A DNA stretch of 64,000 nt from Cheiracanthium punctorium (Eukaryota; Arthropoda; Arachnida; Araneae; Cheiracanthiidae): contig JAWZYV010013294.1 of NCBI GenBank assembly GCA_038373885.1, positions 1 to 64,000 on the forward strand, written 5' to 3'. Numbering within the stretch: the stretch's first letter is position 1; each line of letters starts with the position of its first letter. A model generated the notes under the pieces. It did no database searches, was not told the DNA's origin, and saw nothing but the letters and a program-made list of their open reading frames with translations. Made by a program: the position numbers and the translations under genes. Below are positions 9,987 to 22,400 of the stretch, piece after piece.

Positions 9987-10131
9987 CTGCAAAATATCGT
10001 AGTATGTCAAAACTGACTGCTGTTTGAGTATTGTAAGATTTCATCAAAAACTGATTATTAGTTAAATCATGGGATAATTTTTGAAAAATTCGAGATTTAT
10101 AAATTTTTTCGGGAGTCTCCCGTAAAACTCT

Positions 10132-10247
10132 GGTTGGTTGGTTGGTTGATTGTTGTTTATTGGCACAAGGTCCAGAAAGGACATGCTGCGCCAGACAAGG
10201 AGTTAAAATCGTATCATGATGTATTCAGATGAAAGGTACCACAAAAC
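10132..10247 (-). mobile_element. NLR3: minimal 3'-end retroelement copy
   Basis: A (TTGG)n tail, the GGTCC...GGAC hairpin block and about 100 bp of 3' UTR match the other copies up to 'ggtaccacaaaa'. The sequence then diverges. This is an extreme 5' truncation, stopping before the larger 3' UTR hairpin. I could not find a convincing target-site duplication. Confidence 0.88.
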
Positions 10248-10555
10248 ACACATTAAAAAAACATTGATTCATTTTATATCGGTTTAAGCTATGTTTAAAT
10301 TTCCCTAAAAGTGTATGCTTTTTCCACAGTCAATCAAATTTTTAAAAAGAATTAATAGAAACTACTAAGAATCTGTAGTAATCGGCATTTCTGAAAATAT
10401 GATGATCCGTGGAATTTTTTCAAAAAAATTTTTAGGATAGAAAAAACTATAAATATACTGACAAAACAATGGCCAGAAATAACTATAAGATCCGTTTCGG
10501 AGGAAAGCTTAAATGTAAAAACAATCTGCCAATGTAAATATTTCATAAAGATTAT
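10248..10555. other. AT-rich non-coding DNA
   Basis: No supported gene or repeat. One short minus-strand frame (10352-10546) has no recognisable domain. Confidence 0.45.
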
Positions 10556-10789
10556 TTATGGATATATTTTATATATATTAGTATTAATTCTTAACTGTTG
10601 CAAAAGCATTCTTCTTATTACATTTCTTACCTCTATATCTAACCAGTCATAACTTCTGCCATTTTTCTTGATATTCATCAGTTTTTTCTTTTTACTTTCT
10701 GAAATAATTGCCGCATCGGAAATATGTTGTTCACGGATATCCAATGACTCATCTTCAACTTTTCTCTTCCTTATTAAAAACTTTTCCAT
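10556..10789 (-). pseudogene. N-terminal fragment of a ZBED5-like hAT protein
   Basis: A 77-aa frame starts MEKFLIRKRKVED and continues to KKKKLMNIKKNGRSYDW. The opening resembles the conserved N-terminus (MDKFL.KRK) of ZBED5/SCAN-type hAT-derived proteins in arthropods and vertebrates. The frame stops where a BED zinc finger would be expected, so only the leader remains. The call depends on remembered similarity. Confidence 0.4.
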
Positions 10790-11809
10790 CTCATGTGTTT
10801 AGTGGCACAGGCATTAAACAATGTATCAAACAATTAGTTGCTTTGCATCTTGGGACTAAGATCAAGGAGATGGATCAAGCTAGAATATTGGCAGACAAAA
10901 CCGTAATTTGTATTTGAATTACTCCATGTGGAGAGTGCTTACTGAGCTGACTACATTTTTGCTTCGTCACTCCCTATAAGCCAGTAACAAGCAGTATTTT
11001 CTGGAAAGGAGGTTTCAGGTGCGTACGGTGCACATATAAGAGGGAGAACATGTGATCGTGACCTTCGGTTCGGTAGACACAACACTTTTGGCAAAACAGT
11101 GAAGCCTACTTGTTGCTTTATATGGAGAAGTTACGGTGGCGATAAAAACAAAAATGGGTTAGGAAATTGTGGCGTTTCCAGGAATATTTGATTTCCGGGA
11201 AAAGCCACAAGTGTTATTTATTTGAGTGGGATTTAATGTGGTATTGCGGGAATCGCGCAATCCCGTGGTCTAGTGTGAACCTGTACACGACACAACAAAG
11301 TTCTAATATCATATTTTTTGCAATATCCATCCTGAACTCCGTTGGGTAAACTCATCGAAGGACTTCTCTTGTAAGCGATCTATCGCTTGTTTCGAGAAGC
11401 TTACTTTGAAATTTCTTTGAAATACAGTATCTGAGAAAGCTTCTGTATTAAACTGGCTCTTATAAAAACACGTTATTGATTATTTACTCCTGAAATTTGT
11501 GCATAGCACATTGTTCATCGACTTCCAAATAAAATTTGTGATTCGTCCTGTCAACTTGACTGTTTACTAAAACTTTCCATCTACACTGTACTTTCAAAAT
11601 TCGAACCCTAAAACTAAGCGGAGTTTTCTGCAGCTATAACTTTGAATGTATTTTCAGAACTACTGCAATTAGATATGAATATTTTTAAATTTATCAATAT
11701 GCTGTCCAACCATAAGCAAGCAGATGTCAACAGACCGAAGAGTTCATACAATAAAATCGTAATATGTACAATTACGAGTAACCATGTCTGTATTTAATAA
11801 AAATAATTA
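10790..11809. other. Non-coding DNA, nothing recognised
   Basis: I find no convincing gene on either strand. A short palindrome, AAGCGATCTATCGCTT, lies near 11373. Short frames such as 11167-11349 on the plus strand look accidental. Confidence 0.4.
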
Positions 11810-12951
11810 AGTTTAGGATCAAGATAAATATTTTCTAGATCATCCATAAGTAAAAATGACTCTTTCATGGTCAATTCTTTAATAGTGCCATCCTTATATG
11901 AATATGGGCATTCAGTTTGTACAATTCCTTGACCACAACATTCACGAAATAAATCCATCTGCAGAAGCTCCAAGAAATGGATAATGTGAATTTATTTGCA
12001 AAGCACTTTCTACAAATTTAGAGTGATTCTGTCCGTGGTGAATAATTAATTTTTCTTTTGCAACATGTTTGTTTGCATTTCTCCATTCAGTTGCATGCGT
12101 GGTAAATACAGTTTCAGAAGGGTAGCAAATATTTTTTATTAAACTCAAAGAAGGGTTTGCATTACTTGTATGGCTAACTTCTTTCATATTTAATGCAGTT
12201 ACCCAGCCGGCTCTGTACATATAAAAGTTCTTGCAGTTGCTCTGGAGTTTCATAATTTTAGCAATTCTCTTTGCTTCTTGTTTAGTAACACTGATTTTCT
12301 CCATTATCTCTTTACATCTGTCAATCAAATTTTCCAAGATTTGGTAGCATATTCAAGTGAATGGAGGTTATTCAGTAAAATTACTGTGTCATCTTGTACT
12401 AAACGCTTGTTGAAGGGCTCGACAACAGGTAAATGGCTGAAGAAATGCCTGCTTCATGTAAAGTACTCAGAAATTCATGAAAATGTTCTTCACTTGGCTC
12501 TGGCACTTTGTACTTGGACTTTTTACTTGTTTTTACTTCAGTGGAACTGCTTTTAGTTTTTTCGCAGCGGAACTAAAGTATATATCTTTAATTTTTTCAT
12601 CTCCTACATTTTTGGCATGAGGCAATAACCAAGATCTGTGCCAATGTTATCTGTGCTAGACTTCATATTCTTCATTCGTAGTCCAGTCTCAACATAAAAT
12701 AAAAGTGCTCCGATGTGAGAGCAAGATTCTCCTATTCCTGCCATGCAGTTGACATGAGGCGGTAACCAAGAATTGATGTTATCTGTGCCAGATTTCATAT
12801 TCTTCATTCGTATGCCAGTCTCAACATAAAATAAAAGTGCTCCGATATGAGAGCAAGATTCTCCTATTCCTGACATGCAGTTACAGTGGCCTGTCACAAT
12901 TTCCCCTTCACTCTTACAGAGAATCCAGAACTTTAATTCTGGTGCATTCAA
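11810..12951 (-). pseudogene. SWIM zinc finger plus YqaJ-like nuclease protein, decayed
   Basis: Read on the minus strand, the first part (12951-12604) carries a SWIM-type C-x-C...C-x-H finger (HCNCMSGIGESCSHIGALL) that occurs twice. The middle (about 12570-12340) reads VPEPSEEHFHEFLSTLHEAG before a stop. The last part (12337-11942) has NPSLSLIKNICYP and then FLGASADG. After a frameshift near 11942, ECCGQGIVQTECPYSYKDG follows. The GASxDG and E-C-P motifs resemble the active-site region of YqaJ/lambda-exonuclease-like nucleases. Proteins joining SWIM and YqaJ-like domains occur as multicopy, uncharacterised genes in invertebrates. This copy is dead. Confidence 0.6.
12604..12951 (-). repeat. 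Tandem duplication of the SWIM finger
   Basis: The peptide block from 'NCM-GIGESCSHIGALLFY' to 'KNMKS-TDNI' occurs twice in a row with a few substitutions. This reflects a tandem DNA duplication of about 130 bp (roughly 12615-12745 and 12746-12880). Both copies keep the finger residues. Confidence 0.85.
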
Positions 12952-14377
12952 ACTTTATGAATGGTTTACCTAATCACAAAGATAAAATTAAGCTTTTTGA
13001 AGAAAAAAAAAAACTTCATAACACTAGGCACGTTGAGATATATGCCTTTGATTTTCATTGGAAATTGAAATAAAACTGCACAAAAATAGGAACCTGAAAA
13101 AAATGCTGGATCGACCCCTGTTTTTGGAATGTTTTCAGGTTTTGCAGATTGCATTTAATTGCAGATACCATGTCACCCAATGTATTCAATTGACCATCAA
13201 GATTTATAAAAATATTGACCATCTCAATTATATTCATTGGATTTCAAACACTTTTAATATGCATTGTTAAAATGATGACAATCACATTGCATTACGGAAT
13301 GAAAGAAAGACAAAAACAATTCAGTGTTCACTATACTACTTAATTGGATAACAAACTATCATGAAATAATCACGGACTATTGCAAATAAAATTAGAAAAA
13401 TTTAATGACCAGTACCATGATTTTTAGCATTAGGTACTTTGGCATTAATATTTGATGCCAAAGACCTTTTCCTTTTCTTCATTGGGGGCATTTCCTTAAC
13501 GGACGCCCTGCAGGAACTTGTTTAAAACCTTTACATCCTCCTTCTTTTCCGCGAGCAATTGAAGTTGGACGAACTCTTGATTTTTCCCCCTCAAATTGGA
13601 TTCAATATGCCAATGACATACCATGAAGAAAAGATGTTACATCTTCAGGGCTCTTAACATTTTTAAATTAAGTGCTTTTATAATTGAATCATTATTTTTA
13701 TTTGATTTAATTATTTTTAATATACCATTCATATGTTCTGCAAAGTTTTGAATGATATGATTTCTTGATGCATGTGATATGAATCATTTTGAGAAACAAC
13801 ATTATTAACATCATTTCTTAGAGAAACTAGAGAAGTTTCTTCAAACACAGTTTTCACATCATTTTCGTCGAAACGTTCAGATTTATCTTTAGACATAGAT
13901 TTTAAAAATTCCACAGAAACTGAGGAATCCCCCATTAGCAATTTTGTTTAAAACATATTTGTCACTAGATGACAAAAGAGGACTATAACTAAAATTAATG
14001 CCAAATTCTTTCGCAACGGCCTAAAATTTGGCAATATTTGCAAAAAGCCCCTTGACACCCACTATAACATGCGCAGGAGCCAACCCTTTGCCAACTGTGT
14101 AGTTTTTCAGTATTTCTCTTTTTAGTATGAGGACGCTGTAGGTCCTATCATCATTTTTTTCCAGGTTATCGTTACAAATAGCATCAGCTTTCATAGATAT
14201 TTTTTTAAAAGAAATGTATCCTTTCTGAATCTTTTCATATGCAAAATCTAGAAGTCTTATTGTAGAATGCTTTTCTAGAATTAATCTCAAAATATCTACA
14301 AAGGGTAAGGCATTATATCCTTTAAGTCTTGATAAGTTACGCCATTTAGTACTCTAAAAGTTATCTTCAGCATTATT
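12952..14377. other. Unassigned DNA between the SWIM pseudogene and a hAT end
   Basis: Minus-strand frames at 13729-13941 (70 aa) and 14021-14290 (89 aa) have plausible protein composition but match nothing I know. They may be upstream coding parts of the SWIM/YqaJ gene, which is on the same strand. No splice structure can be established by eye. Confidence 0.35.
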
Positions 14378-14420
14378 CATAGCTGCCAACCTTGAAAATG
14401 ATAAAACCGGGAGGTTTTCG
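14378..14420. repeat. hAT-like terminus CATAGCTGCCAACC
   Basis: The sequence CATAGCTGCCAACCTTGAAA at 14378 matches the outer 13 bases of the MITE termini at 29694-29874. It lies downstream of the hAT C-terminal coding region, as an element end should. The partner end near 18.9-19.2 kb is not recognised. Confidence 0.5.
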
Positions 14421-14720
14421 CACGTGATGCGGGGCACATGTACCTGATAGCTAACGTAAATACACACACAATTTAAATATATAGTAAGCACAACTTTATA
14501 AAAACTGAAATATGAATACCATATACATCTTTAAAATCAAATCAATAATAGACTTTTGCATCTTAAATTGCCTGTTAACAATTAAGTTATTATTGAGATC
14601 TTCAAAAGCAGAACAAAAACAAGTTCTTTGCATGGATTAAAATAGTTCAGTTGAAATCACCTAATTAAACTGAAAAATTAACACTGAAAAGCAATAGAAA
14701 AAGATTAGCATTTCCACAAA

Positions 14721-15983
14721 TTAAGTTTCTTTGAGAGATAGCATTCTTGCTGTCTTAGCTTTCTTTAAAAATTTGTCATCAAAGTTTTCTTCATAACATT
14801 TCCCTTTCCTTCGACACTTGGTGATTAACAATTTCTCCAGAGCTACATTTGATAGAGATGACCTAAATTCTGTTCCGATTTTCCTCACTTCGCTGAACAT
14901 TCTTTCGCATTCAGCGTTACTGTGAGGAATAGTCATAATTGATAGGGCAGTATAGGAGAGCCAGGGATATTTTTTCTTGCCACAGCCGTTCTGCATTTTT
15001 GATATTAAAGTCTACTGCTTATCAGCATGCTTCTCTTCCAGAATTTCAGAAGTGAGATCCTCGACGTGAAAATCACAAAATTCAGCATGGAGTTAATCGA
15101 TGGCATTATCCATAGTTTCATTCTCAGTTTTTAACAGCATGATCGGTAACTTTTCAATGAAAAATTTGAAACTTGAAAATGAGGCCTCTGTAAAAGTAGA
15201 AACATTAGCTACCGCAGCATGGATAAGTATATCATTGTTGAAAGGAAATTTATGAATCATGTAATCACAAACAGTAGAAAAATACTTTCTCACAGAAGCA
15301 TAAAAAATATTCCTCTCAATGTCACATAGTTTGCTAACAAATTTCCCAGTTGTACAGCCAACAACTAAATGAGAATCAGTTTTTTGATTAAGGGGATTAT
15401 TGAGAGTACTTCAGTGGAGGGTTTTTCCTTCACTACCTTGGGCAAAACAAACTTTGAAAGCACTTCTTTTAACAATTCCAAAAGAATAGATCGCAAATTT
15501 TAAATAAGTGGTTCTTTTGTTTGCAACAAAGTATTCACCTTATCCCATACAGGAAGAATACTTAGCAAAAATGAACAAAATGCTTTGTTTAACTCGGAAG
15601 ACAAAAATGCATGTAATCTTTCCTCTCTATTATTGGGAAATTTAGTCTGTACAGATTTTTTCTCAGATTTATCTGAAGATTTGGGAAACACGGGAGTTAA
15701 TTTCTTTGGCAAAGACATAGGGAGATGTTGAACTTTTGAATTACTTCCAGACTTATTCCCTGGATGGCTTTTTTTAGACGAAATGTTTTCGGATGAACTT
15801 TCCTCTATTTTCCTTTTCTTTGGGATAGAATATGATTCCAGTGAACCAACACCAGATGACTTTATCTTTTTTTCATCTTCAAAAAAACTCAAAAGTGGTT
15901 CCCATTGCTCAAACAATCGTACCAAGCATTTTCCTAACGACAACCATCTGGTTTGTACGTGCTTTAGGATTTTCTCACCTCTT
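14721..15983 (-). pseudogene. hAT transposase, C-terminal half
   Basis: Several minus-strand frames form the second half of a hAT transposase. 15943-15500 starts MSLGKCLVRLFEQWEPL, part of the insertion domain. 15293-15093 continues the helical region. 14996-14721 is the dimerisation domain with SNAECERMFSEVRKIGTEFRSS and SNVALEKLL, the hallmark hAT 'aecERmFS' motif. Frameshifts and stops separate them. The N-terminal half is at 18401-18857, beyond the inserted NLR4. Confidence 0.85.
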
Positions 15984-16531
15984 CCCCTCAGGGGGAAGAC
16001 CTTCTTTAGGTTTTTACGGGTGTCACAATCCCTGGGCCCCAGCGATCTCTCTCTTTTCTTTCTTCTACCCTCCCCTCTCCTTAGCTTTATCCTTCACTTT
16101 CCCCCTCATTGTAGTTTCCTCTTTGGAGGTGAGGGCCCCCCTTTAAAAACTGCGGTCGCTCTGTGCTGCCAGCTTCTATTGGCGGAAAACTACCCACGTG
16201 TTTGCTGTGCGTGGAGACCCGTGTCCCCGGAAATGGGGATCCTGGTAATTGAGGGGGTTTATTCTCCAACACATTGCTTTGGCCTCGGCTTCGGGTAAAC
16301 GGGAGGTGCACAGCGTTCCCCTGTGTATCAACCGGCTGGTGGTACTGATTTCGGTCACCTGCTAGGGATCAAGCAAACGGACATCTACTGGGCACGTCGT
16401 TAAGGGTGGACGCTGCCTAAGGGATGTACTGTGCGCGTATAGACCCGACTAGCACTGGTGCACGAATGTGCATCCCCTTGTTGGGCTCCGTGGTGGGTGG
16501 TGCGGTCGGGTTCGAATTTCCAATCCCCAAT

Positions 16532-17742
16532 ATGGATTCGACACTTTCTTTATCTAACGTCAACGTTCCGAACTCTCTTACTGAGGGAGCTATTACCGCA
16601 AAATTCTTTCTCATAAAATGTCAGGACAGAAACTTTAACCAACCATCCCCATTTCTAATCCATAAAACCATACTTTCTAATGTTGGAGAAGTTGCAAAAA
16701 TTAAAAAAATATGCTCTGGCGACATCTTAATAGAAGTAACAAATAACAAACAGGAAACAATATTATGCAATTAAAAACTATCGGCCTAAAACCAGTCACT
16801 GTATTACCCCATAGGACACTTAATTCATCAAGAGGCGTCATATCCGAACCTGACCTATTACACTGCTCCGAGGCTGAAATCCTTGAAAATCTCAAATCCC
16901 AAAATGTTTGTGCAGTTCGCAGAATCTCTATCCGACGCAATAACCAAACACTGGACACCAACCATATAATTCTGACTTTCCAATCACCTAAACTTCCTTC
17001 CCATATCAAAGCAGGATACCTCTCATGTGCCGTCAGACCATACATACCTAATCCTACGCGGAGCTTTCAATGTCAAAAGTTCGGCCATACCAAACCATCC
17101 TGTCGTGGTTCTCCAACCTGTGCTCGTTGTGGGATCTCCGGCCACGACAGTGACACCTGCTCTAATCCACCCAAATGTGTGAACTGCAAACAAGATCATC
17201 CTTTATATTCCTGCTCATGCCCGAAATGGTCGTATGAAAAAGAAATCCAGTCCTTGCGTGCCACACAAGGACTGTCATATCCAGAAGCCTGTAAAGTAAT
17301 GAACTCCCGTACACCCAAACCCGGTCAGTCTTATGCTGCAGTAGTCAAATCTGTTAAATCAATTGCCATACAAACTGAGCCACCAAAATCTGTGCCCGTC
17401 TCTATACCTACTTCCACTACTAAAACTAAACACTCAACCTCTACCCAAAATAACTCTTCCATAGCTCTACAAAAAAGCACATCAAAGAAGAAGTCTGAAA
17501 GCAACAACTCCACTCAAAATAGACCTCTAATCAAAAAAACTGCAGCCTATAAGGCAAAATACAGTAAGTCCAGACTTAAAAAGATCCTTCCACAAAAGCC
17601 CATTGATGACTCAATACTGCATTTAGATCCTAGCGAATCTGACATTTCCGACAATATCATGGATGATGATGACATCCCTAGTACCCCACTTACACCTACG
17701 GGGACTAAAAGCAATCTCTCAATCATCCCTAACATCACTTGA
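16532..17742 (+). pseudogene. ORF1 of NLR4, one frameshift
   Basis: It starts MDSTLSLSNVNVPNSL. A one-base deletion near 16760 breaks the frame after ...NNKQ, and the rest (16765-17742) is open. Knuckle 1 reads SFQCQKFGHTKPSC, so the first zinc-binding Cys has become Ser. Knuckle 2 (CARCGISGHDSDTC) and knuckle 3 (CVNCKQDHPLYSCSC) are intact. The basic, Ser/Thr-rich C-terminal region and acidic DDDDIPSTPL tail follow. The stop TGA is two bases before the ORF2 ATG. Confidence 0.9.
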
Positions 17743-17744
17743 TC

Positions 17745-18396
17745 ATGGCTCTGCTGCTTTCTTGGAACTGCCACGGTTTTCACAATAAAATTGATGACCT
17801 CAAAACCCTAATTTATGACGATAACCCTGCCTGTCTTGCCCTTCAGGAAACTTATCTGAAAACCAATAAACAAACACAAATTCTTAATTATACCATCCTT
17901 AGAAAAGACTATGAGCTCGGGGAAAGGGCGTCCGGTGGAGTTGCCCTTTTAATAAATAATCAATATCCGTATTATATTCTCAATCTCAATACAACTTTAC
18001 AGGCTGTTGCCGCTCGGATCCATCTCAAACATCTTACTACTATCTGCAGTATTTATCTTCCCCCGAATGAAACCATCTGCCAAACCTCTCTCAATAGTCT
18101 TATCCAACAACTTCACCCTCCTTTTATCCTCCTGGGGGACATGAACGGTCATAGCCCCGTATGGGGCAGCACAGACATAAACAATAGAGGCCAACTTATT
18201 GAACAGCTGCTAACGGACTTTTCTCTTTGCGTTATGAATAACGCCGATAATACCTACATCCACTACCCTACTAAATCCTTCCATGTCATAGACCTTGCTA
18301 TTTGTTCTCCATCTATCCTCCCACTTTATAACTTTTCAGTCTCCAGTGACTTACACAACAGTGATCACTTTCCGATTTTTCTTTCACCACTTTACT
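17745..18396 (+). pseudogene. ORF2 N-terminus of NLR4 (APE domain only)
   Basis: It begins ATGGCTCTG two bases after the ORF1 stop. The APE endonuclease domain shows LLLSWNCHGF (Asn), LALQET (Glu), LLGDMNGHSPVWG (Asp, Asn, His) and NSDHFPI (Ser-Asp-His). The frame ends by running into hAT-derived DNA. No reverse transcriptase remains. Confidence 0.9.
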
Positions 18397-18400
18397 GCAG

Positions 18401-18857
18401 ATGTTTAATTAGAGTTAAAAATAGTTTCTTCTTCTGCACCCATCTGTTTAACTATAGCTGCCGTTTTAGTCTGTGCACAACCATATTTTTTTATCACTTC
18501 GTTCTTGGGAAACATTTTCATTAGTAAAGGGCCCATGTGGTCTGAACTACTCAGAGGTAGATTGTGCTCTATGATAAAGGCTATCATTAAGCATTCAGCA
18601 CGTATTACACAAATATTTTCTGTTGGAAAGAAACTGTGTGCGATGCTTACATTTCCTTCAGTCGAAATTTTTTAGTCAACATGTTTTTTGGTTTTACAAA
18701 GAGCAATAATATCTCCTCTTCCACTGTGGGAAATTTTAAAGTCCGCTGAACAGATTGAACAAAAGGCATATTCATCACCTTTTGACGATTTTAAAATGAA
18801 CTTGAATACTTTAGAGTACGCTTCTTTAAATCTTTGGTAATATTTCTTATTAGGCAT
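18401..18857 (-). pseudogene. hAT transposase, N-terminal half with BED-like finger
   Basis: The start MPNKKYYQRFKEAYSKVFKF is at 18857. A zinc finger of BED type follows (CSICSADFKISHSGRGDI and then TKKH). After a stop near 18675 the sequence continues with IAFIIEHNLPLSSSDHMGPL and KYGCAQTKTAAIVKQM, which is typical of arthropod hAT proteins. The open part stops at the NLR4 junction. Together with 14721-15983 this is one hAT transposase split by NLR4. Confidence 0.8.
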
Positions 18858-19210
18858 AGTTCAAATCGAGCGATATCATAACACGGGGCAAGAACAGTAA
18901 TTTATTTGCTTCTGGCGACACTGCATACCACGACTTGACTACACAAACACAGCAAAAGCACAAGACACCATCTTCACTTCACTTCAGACTGTATCGGTAA
19001 TTGCTTTCCATGGAGCACGACCGAACTGAACTACGCACGGTTGCGTCCCTGCTTACTGAGCTAGCCTCGTTGCTTAGTGCTACCAGCATCCCCAATACTA
19101 TCCCTCCCTCTACCCCTACCCTGCATCACGTATGTTGGTGGATTTGAGTCAGAAGAGATAGGTTGTTTCGGTGACGCGACGAAAGTCACGTGATTCGTAG
19201 TTCCGGTTAA
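18858..19210. other. Probable hAT 5' flank, non-coding
   Basis: This is upstream sequence of the hAT reading frame with no gene of its own. It is more GC-rich than its surroundings toward 19190. I looked for a matching CATAGCTGCC terminus here and did not find one. Confidence 0.45.
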
Positions 19211-19401
19211 GGTTGGTTGGTTGGTTGGTGTTTATTGGCACAAGGTCCATAAAGGACATGCTGCGCCAGACAAGGAGTTAAAATCCTATCATGATTTACC
19301 CAGATACAAGGTACCACTAAAATCTAGTAAAAGCTAATTGTAAAGACTTAAAAGGTAAAATTCAAAAGGTGTTAAAAGCAGATAAAAAGTGAAACAAAAA
19401 C

Positions 19402-19427
19402 ATCTGGATGGGGGGTCCCTTCCAGAT
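19402..19427 (-). other. 3' UTR hairpin of NLR5
   Basis: An ATCTGGATGGG arm and a CCCTTCCAGAT arm flank a 4-nt loop. One arm has a single mismatch relative to the perfect stem in NLR6, NLR8 and NLR14, consistent with decay of an old copy. Confidence 0.75.
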
Positions 19428-22400
19428 ACAATTCAGACAAGTGCAGACACTTCATACCGAAAAGAGAATGTTAGCCCGTTGAAGGAATAAAAACAAGTGA
19501 TGGTGAGGTGTTTCACCCAAAAGGTCGTCGAGTCTGGGATGGGAACAATTAAAATAATTTAGGTAAAAGGTTTTAAAAGCAGAGCAAGAGGTTAAAAGAT
19601 GATGTATTTTAAGATGAGTATGACAATGAGGGCATTCTGGGGCAGGTTCACCCAATAGAAGGTACTTATGGGTAAGCCTTGTATGGCCAATGCGAAGACG
19701 AATCAGAATAACATCGTGCTTGCGGTATGGTTGAGTGGACCGGTGGGTAAGGGCCGGCCGGATAGAGTGAAGTTTGTTTAGGGTTTCACAGTCCCATATA
19801 TGATTCCAAGTGGTTTTTGTTTGGGAAGAGATGCCAGATTTTATATCCGTATAAGGTAGATCGCAATTATATGGGACAGTAGAATGCCTGGCCAATGAAT
19901 CAGCTTTTTCGTTTCCAAGAATCCCAATGTGGCTAGGTACCCAGTAGTAGAGGATGTTGTATCCACGGTTCATGAGTCTCTTGTGCATGCGTAGGACTTT
20001 TAAAATATAACTATGAGTGAGGGCGCCGGATTTCAGATTCTCTAATACATTTAATGAGTCAGAGTAGATGATGAAATGTTTGGTATTTGTTCTCGAGATG
20101 TAAAGAAGGCTTTCATAAATAGCTATTAATTCGGCTATAAATACAGAGCAAAATGAAGGTAGGGTGTAGTTGTAAGAATGATTGCGATGTACATAAGCAA
20201 AGCCAACGTGATTATGAGATTTTGAGCCGTCAGTATATAGTTCTTCAAAGTTTCAATATTTGCTTTTTCGGTCTAGAAATAGCTGTTGATATATTATGGG
20301 GTCAGTGTTTTGTTTTGTGAAGCCTTCGAATGGTTGTAGCGTGGAAATCTGCAATTAGTCCATGGTGGGACTTCATGAAATGAGCAGGTAGACACATTAA
20401 CATCCTCCAATTGGGTACCAAGTACACTCCTACGGATCCGGAGTCCGAATGGGGGAGTGCAGGAAGGGCGATTTGCATAAAACTGGTCCAGTTGGGTGTC
20501 TATAAAAGAATTCTTTAAGGGGTGTGCAGAATGGGAGAGGATGCAAAAATAGGTATTTAATGATGGTTTCTGACGTATGAGAGTGAGGGATGGTTCATGA
20601 CAGGTGATGTAGAGGCTATGGATAGGTGATGTCCTAAAAGCACCAGAACATATGCGTAGTGCAGTATGATGCACTGTGTCAAGTTTTTTTAGCGTAGATT
20701 TAGAAGCTGATCCATAGATGCAGCTTGCATAGTCCATTTTAGAACGGATGACAGCACGGTAGATCCGCATCAGAGCATCCCGCTCGGCCCCCCAAGAGGT
20801 ATTGGTTAAAACCTTTAAAATGTTCAGTTTTTTTTCGCATTTTCTACGAATGTCAGAAATATGATTAGCGAACGTAAGTTTTTTGTCAAAAGTTAGCCTA
20901 AAAATTTAACAGAGTTCTTGATAATGATTTTGGTACGATGGAGGTAAAGTTCTGGATCCGGGTGGATCCCACGCTTCCGGCAGAAGTGAGTGCAAGTTGT
21001 TTTTTCTGCAGAAATATTATACCCATTGGTATTGCACCATTTTTGGATGTGATTGATAGTGGTCTGAAGCTGCCGTTCTATGTAACGCATGTCCTGCCCC
21101 TGACAGGAGATCTGTAGATCATCAACATATAGGCTACCGTGTACCGTCGGAGGGAGCTGGTTAAGGATATTGTTGATTTTTATAGAAAATAGGGTGATGC
21201 TAAGGACAGAGCCTTGTGGTACACCCTCTTCTTGTATAAAGTTATCAGAAAGGGTGTCTTTGATGCGTACTTTGAAGTTCCGGAGTGAGAGAAAATTCTT
21301 GATAAATATAGGTAGGTTTCCACGGAAGCGCATATTGAAGAGATCACGCAGTATGCCATATCTCCAAGTGTGGTCATAAGCTTTTTCGATATCAAAGAAA
21401 ATTGATACAAGGTGGTTCTTTCTTAAGAATGCGTTATGGATTTGAGTTTCTAAATGTAAGATATTATCGACTGTGCTTCTGCCTTTGCGGAATCCACTCT
21501 GGAAAGGGTGTATATGGCCCTCAGTTTCTAAAACGTATACTAGATGTGTATTAATCATTCGCTCCAGTAGTTTGCACAGACAACTAGTTAGGGCTATGGG
21601 ACGATAGTTATTGGGATTAGTGGTGTCTTTTCCAGGTTTGGGTAAGGGAATGATCATTGCATTTCTCCACTCTAAGGGAAACGCATGCTCATTCCATATT
21701 CTATTGTATAGCTGTAAAAGACTAATTAAGGAATCATGGGAGAGTTGTTTAAGCATATCATTAGTGATGCCATCAGGGACCAGGAGATGTGTTTGATGAC
21801 TGTCTTATACTTTTGCATAGTTCATTCATAGTGAAAGTACTATTGTAGGAGAAGTTAGAGGAGGTTTCAAAGTTAAGTTTATAACGTTCGGATTGTTTCT
21901 TGTATGGAAGAAAGTTGCTAGAATAGGAGGTACTGCAGGATGTGAAGGCTAGAGATTGACCAATGGTATTTGCTATTCTTTTTGTATCTGAAATAATTTC
22001 ATTATTGATGGTTAGACAGGATATGGAGTGATTACTATAGATGCCCATGATTCTTTTGGTTTTGTCCCATAGTTCTTTACTGGAGGTTTAAGGGGAGATT
22101 CTTGAAACGTATTGAATCCAGGAGTCTCTCTGAGAACGTCTCCTTATTTTGCGTGCATTTGCACGAGCTTTTTTAAAGATGATTAGGTTTTCAGTGGTGG
22201 GGTACTGCCGAAAATTACCCACGCTTTCTTCTGCTGTTTTTTAGCGAGGGTGCAAGCCTCGTTCCACCACGTTTTTTTATACTATGGTTGCTTTTAACAG
22301 ATTTTGCAATGCTCGTGTCAGCTGCGTTTATGATAATACAGGTGACATTCTTAACGGCCTCGTCTATGTTGCCTTCAATATTATTTGGCAATATGGTAGA

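Larger units (their letters stand above)
15984..18396 (+). mobile_element. NLR4: retrotransposon with intact 5' end and missing 3' part, inside a hAT
   Basis: This plus-strand copy begins exactly at the family 5' terminus CCCCTCAGGGGGAAG, with a GC-rich 5' UTR to 16531, ORF1 and then the first ~217 codons of ORF2. It stops abruptly after the APE domain at about 18396, where hAT sequence resumes. The hAT has lost roughly 250 codons at this point. A deletion spanning the element's 3' part and the hAT middle explains both losses. No target-site duplication is visible. Confidence 0.9.
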
